Below, in pieces: positions 61,001-64,000 of a DNA stretch of 64,000 nt. Source of the stretch: Jacaranda mimosifolia (Eukaryota; Streptophyta; Magnoliopsida; Lamiales; Bignoniaceae). Numbering within the stretch: position 1 is the first letter of the stretch; every line of letters begins with the position of its first letter. Below the pieces are notes generated by a model. That model saw nothing but the letters and a program-made list of their open reading frames with translations. It did not search any database and had not been told where the DNA came from. Location of the stretch: NCBI GenBank assembly GCA_018894105.1, contig CM032121.1:8133507-8197506 (forward strand). Direction: 5' to 3'. Made by a program: the position numbers and the translations under genes.

Positions 61001-64000
61001 GATTTATCCAGGTCTGTTTAATTTTCCCAATCTGACATGTACTTGTTCTTTGAAACATGATTCCAGTATCATGTTATTCAACTAATATTTTATCATCTAT
61101 TGACACGCATACAAATACTTCATCCAGATGAATGGAACAATTTCATGGAGCGTCTAAATTGCAAAGAATCTGAAATTTGGGAAAATGAAGAGTACATACT
61201 ACAGCTACGCCATTGGGCATCCCTGAGAGGACAGACTCTCTCCAGAACAGGTTAGTTGAGTCTCTCTCACTCACTATCCTCCTCTTCCCTGCTCCCCCTT
61301 AGCCTTCATATTGTTTGACAATATCCATTTGTCATGCAGTTAGAGGGATGATGTACTACAGAAGGGCCTTGAAGCTTCAGGCTTTTCTTGACATGGCTAC
61401 AGAAGATGGTAAGACAAAATCTTTTCACATTTATCAGAGATTCAAGCGGAAAATTTTAAAATTGTGAGCAAGCTTGAGATGGACACAAAAACTCTTTACT
61501 AAAGTAGTTATAATAGAAACTCAGGTTTCTCTCTGACTGCTGCCTAAATTGAACAGAGATACTTGAAGGATATAGAACTATCACAGAACCATCAGCAGAA
61601 GATAAGAAGAGTCAAAGATCCATGTACACTCAATTAGAGGCTGTAGCTGACATGAAATTCACATACGTTGCTACCTGCCAGAATTATGGGAACCAGAAAA
61701 GGAGTGGAGATCGTCGCGCAACTGACATTTTAAATCTGATGGTTAAGTAAGTTGTACATTGTGCATGTGAAAAGATTCTGTTGTAGAAATTTCCCTTAAT
61801 CCTAAGGTTAATGGGTTCATCTGATTGCATCCTCCTCTTTCTTCTTCCATGAAGCAATCCATCTCTTCGTGTAGCATATATAGATGAAGTTGAGGAAAGG
61901 GAAGGTGGGAAAAATCAGAAGGTCTACTACTCTGTATTTATCAAAGCTGTTGATAATCTCGACCAGGTAGATATTATCTTTTGATTCTGAATAAAATATT
62001 AAAAATTTGGTTTGAAATCCAGGGCTAATTCAATTTTGTTTCTTTCTGAAGGAAATCTACCGTATCAAGCTGCCTGGGTCAGCAAAGATAGGAGAAGGGA
62101 AGCCTGAAAACCAAAACCATGCTATTATTTTTACGCGTGGGGAAGCTCTTCAGACCATTGATATGAACCAGGTAAACTAGACGAAATCTGCAGTCATTGG
62201 ATTGATGAAAGATTTGCCTAGTGAATTAAACATAACTTCTTGTTTCCTATTGTAGGATAACTATTTGGAAGAAGCTTTTAAGATGCGCAACCTACTTGAG
62301 GAATTTAATGAGGATCATGGGGTGCGACCACCAACAATTCTGGGTGTTCGCGAGCATATTTTCACAGGAAGGTTGGTCATAGTTTTACCTGCCTGTCAGT
62401 TTGCTACACTTTTAAGGTTTAGCTCTCCCTGATCTTTCATGTTTTCAACTGCAGTGTATCATCGTTGGCTTGGTTTATGTCAAATCAAGAAACAAGCTTT
62501 GTGACCATTGGCCAGAGAGTACTTGCAAGACCTTTGAAGTATGTTTCCACTTTTACACGCATCACCAAAATTTAGATATTCCCTTGGTTTCTGTTCAGTG
62601 GATAGACTAAGAATTGATATATTTTTAAAAGCTTGATTTTCATTTAAATAATGTATAACTAATGACACCTGAATTTTTCCAACTTCTCTCAAAGAGCATA
62701 GGGTGGTGATCTCTTCTGCATATTACATGGAAAAACTCATTGCCTTCTCATTGCTGTTGTTTCAACTAGACAATGAATGATGTGCATCATCTAAAGTTTG
62801 CTTGGCATAATAACATATTTCTTCTACATTATTATGCAATATCGTATTATATTGTTTGATGATCCATCTGGGTTTGTGCAATCACAGCTTTTGCATGACG
62901 CCTTTTTCTCTAATGGTTTCACTTAGGGTGCGATTCCATTATGGACATCCAGACGTCTTTGACAGAATTTTTCACATAACCCGTGGAGGCATTAGCAAAG
63001 CTTCAAGAGGAATCAATCTTAGTGAGGATATATTTGCTGGTGAGATCATAACCCCCATTTTCCTAACACATACTTAAAGCATACATGCTTGCTAATGTGT
63101 TTTACTGTATGAAGGTTTTAATTCAACACTAAGACGTGGAAATGTTACTCACCATGAATATATTCAAGTTGGGAAGGGACGTGATGTTGGTCTCAACCAG
63201 ATCTCACTTTTTGAAGCCAAAGTTGCATGTGGTAATGGGGAGCAGACGCTCAGCCGTGATATCTACAGATTGGGGCATCGTTTTGACTTCTTCCGCATGC
63301 TGTCATGTTACTATACAACCACAGGGTTTTATGTGAGCTCAATGGTAATGTATTTCACTTTTAAATCACAATTATGGAAATTGTAAACTAGATTTCATCA
63401 AGTTTTTTCACATATAAGTTAAAAATACTTAGTCACAATGATATTTATTTGGAAGTCAGTGCACCCTTTTGCCTTTTTCGAGAAGGCTAACAGAAGCTAA
63501 ATTATTGCATTGGTAGAATTTCACATAGTATAAAATATTTGTTTTTTTTTTCTGCTCTCAGTATTTTGGGAATGGGGAGTGGATTCAAAACAAGCGAAGC
63601 TAAGAGTAACTATTGGAAGGCTTATTCCTTTACCCCTATTTTTGGTGTCTTTTCGTGGTTGATTGAATATGTAAAAGTTATCGTTTCATAATTTCAACAA
63701 ATCCAAAAGTTTCAAAGATGGAGGTTGTTTCCACTTTAACTCTAAAGTAGTTTTAGCTTTGGAAACACATGGTTTTCTCATACAATATCATTAGTTGAAG
63801 AATTTGCTTTATTATGCACCTTTATCCGTATTTTTTCATTGACCATAGTGTTCTTTGATACTTGCAGCTAGTGGTCCTTACAGTGTATGCATACTTGTAT
63901 GGTAAGCTCTATCTTTCTCTGAGTGGACTGGAGAACACCATAGTCAGGTATGCAAGATCTAAGGGAAATGATGCTCTAAAAGCTGTCATGGCGTCACAAT
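50215..64000 (+). CDS. CALS5: Callose synthase (1,3-beta-glucan synthase), CALS5/GSL2 type; 3' end outside window
   Basis: Thirty-nine exons (the last one cut at base 64000) encode about 1526 residues of a family of about 1900. The protein is a multi-pass plasma-membrane enzyme that makes 1,3-beta-glucan from UDP-glucose; CALS5 of Arabidopsis makes the callose wall around microspores and is needed for pollen exine. Order: N-terminal Vta1-like region (about 40-190), FKS1-like domain (about 290-420), six membrane segments (about 475-750), central loop with the glucan synthase catalytic domain (from about 1020). The N-terminus (TRRASRSA..., [12 protein letters not shown]) and the loop ([18 protein letters not shown]) fit CALS5 better than CALS1-4 or CALS7 as I remember them. 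All phases agree, but intron 22 lacks a GT donor and exon 27 is short (see findings). Assignment to CALS5 is by recalled similarity, not by search. Confidence 0.9.
55141..58558 (+). other. CALS5: CALS5 exons 13-21: first membrane cluster
   Basis: Exons 55141-55263, 55346-55460, 55638-55975, 57149-57201, 57286-57346, 57430-57511, 57617-57666, 57800-57886, 58436-58558. They encode residues 452-795. Hydrophobic segments include [86 protein letters not shown] and [36 protein letters not shown] spans the exon 15/16 junction across a 1.17-kb intron. Exon 21 encodes [19 protein letters not shown] and the start of the central loop. Confidence 0.88.
58660..64000 (+). other. CALS5: CALS5 exons 22-39: central loop, catalytic domain, start of second membrane cluster
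   Basis: Exons 58660-58754, 58863-58947, 59013-59173, 59751-59874, 59959-60053, 60142-60223, 60337-60488, 60902-61011, 61128-61250, 61340-61408, 61557-61746, 61855-61966, 62052-62171, 62256-62371, 62455-62538, 62927-63039, 63115-63344, 63868 to the edge. They encode residues from 796. Catalytic-domain landmarks: [139 protein letters not shown] and [17 protein letters not shown]. Exon 39 starts the C-terminal membrane cluster ([15 protein letters not shown]). Confidence 0.88.
58755..58862 (+). other. CALS5 intron 22 with GA-AG ends
   Basis: Conserved coding ...[17 protein letters not shown] requires exon 22 to end GACAG at 58754 and exon 23 to start GGAGATG at 58863 after CTCAG. The intron then begins GAAAAG instead of GT. 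No in-frame GT donor lies nearby. Read-through meets TAA at 58771-58773. Confidence 0.8.

Noticed and set aside
1..64000. tRNA, rRNA or other structural RNA genes
   Set aside because: The only tRNA-like matches are retroelement primer-binding sites of 13-18 bp; no cloverleaf or rRNA stretch was recognised.

Overview
The window is nuclear DNA of a flowering plant, most likely a eudicot. It is AT-rich, its genes are intron-rich, and much of it is LTR retrotransposon, with MITE-like and TRIM elements in between. Only two host genes are supported: a NAC-beta/BTF3 gene on the minus strand (about 33.67-36.0 kb) and the first 39 exons of a callose synthase on the plus strand (50.2 kb to the window end). 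The callose synthase matches the CALS5/GSL2 type best. Nothing in the sequence fixes the species.

Layout. 1-9759: a plus-strand element with very long LTRs (over 3 kb); its left LTR is cut by the window edge and its interior is decayed. 9760-11048: AT-rich, no gene. 11054-11406: a complete TRIM on the minus strand. 11865-17142: a decayed copia element whose gag is split by a nested minus-strand gypsy element (about 12586-16445). 17143-19996: a probable solo gypsy-type LTR. 20433-28439: a minus-strand gypsy element with 2.9-kb LTRs, a primer-binding site, a gag remnant and a polypurine tract, but no recognisable pol. 28440-33078: AT-rich DNA with two hAT-like non-autonomous elements with target-site duplications, then three tandem copies of a 418-bp unit. 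33.67-36.0 kb: the NAC-beta gene. 36.05-43.66 kb: AT-rich DNA with a decayed copia pol remnant interrupted by another repeat. 43662-48650: a nearly full-length but inactivated Tnt1-type copia element with both LTRs. 48821-49165: a Tourist-like MITE. 50215-64000: the callose synthase gene, running off the right edge.

The two host genes have unrelated roles. NAC-beta acts on nascent chains at the ribosome. CALS5-type enzymes make callose at the plasma membrane, in Arabidopsis mainly around developing pollen. The retroelements show repeated insertion and decay: nesting, solo LTRs, stop codons, and loss of pol with LTRs kept.

I found no convincing undescribed biological system. The points most worth checking are a GA (not GT) 5' splice site in the callose synthase gene, which if not spliced would truncate the enzyme before its catalytic domain; the 3 x 418-bp tandem array beside a hAT-like element; and the long-LTR, pol-less gypsy elements with minisatellites inside their LTRs. 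Exon boundaries were set by hand from reading frame, splice dinucleotides and remembered family sequence. They are mutually consistent in phase but have not been tested against transcripts.
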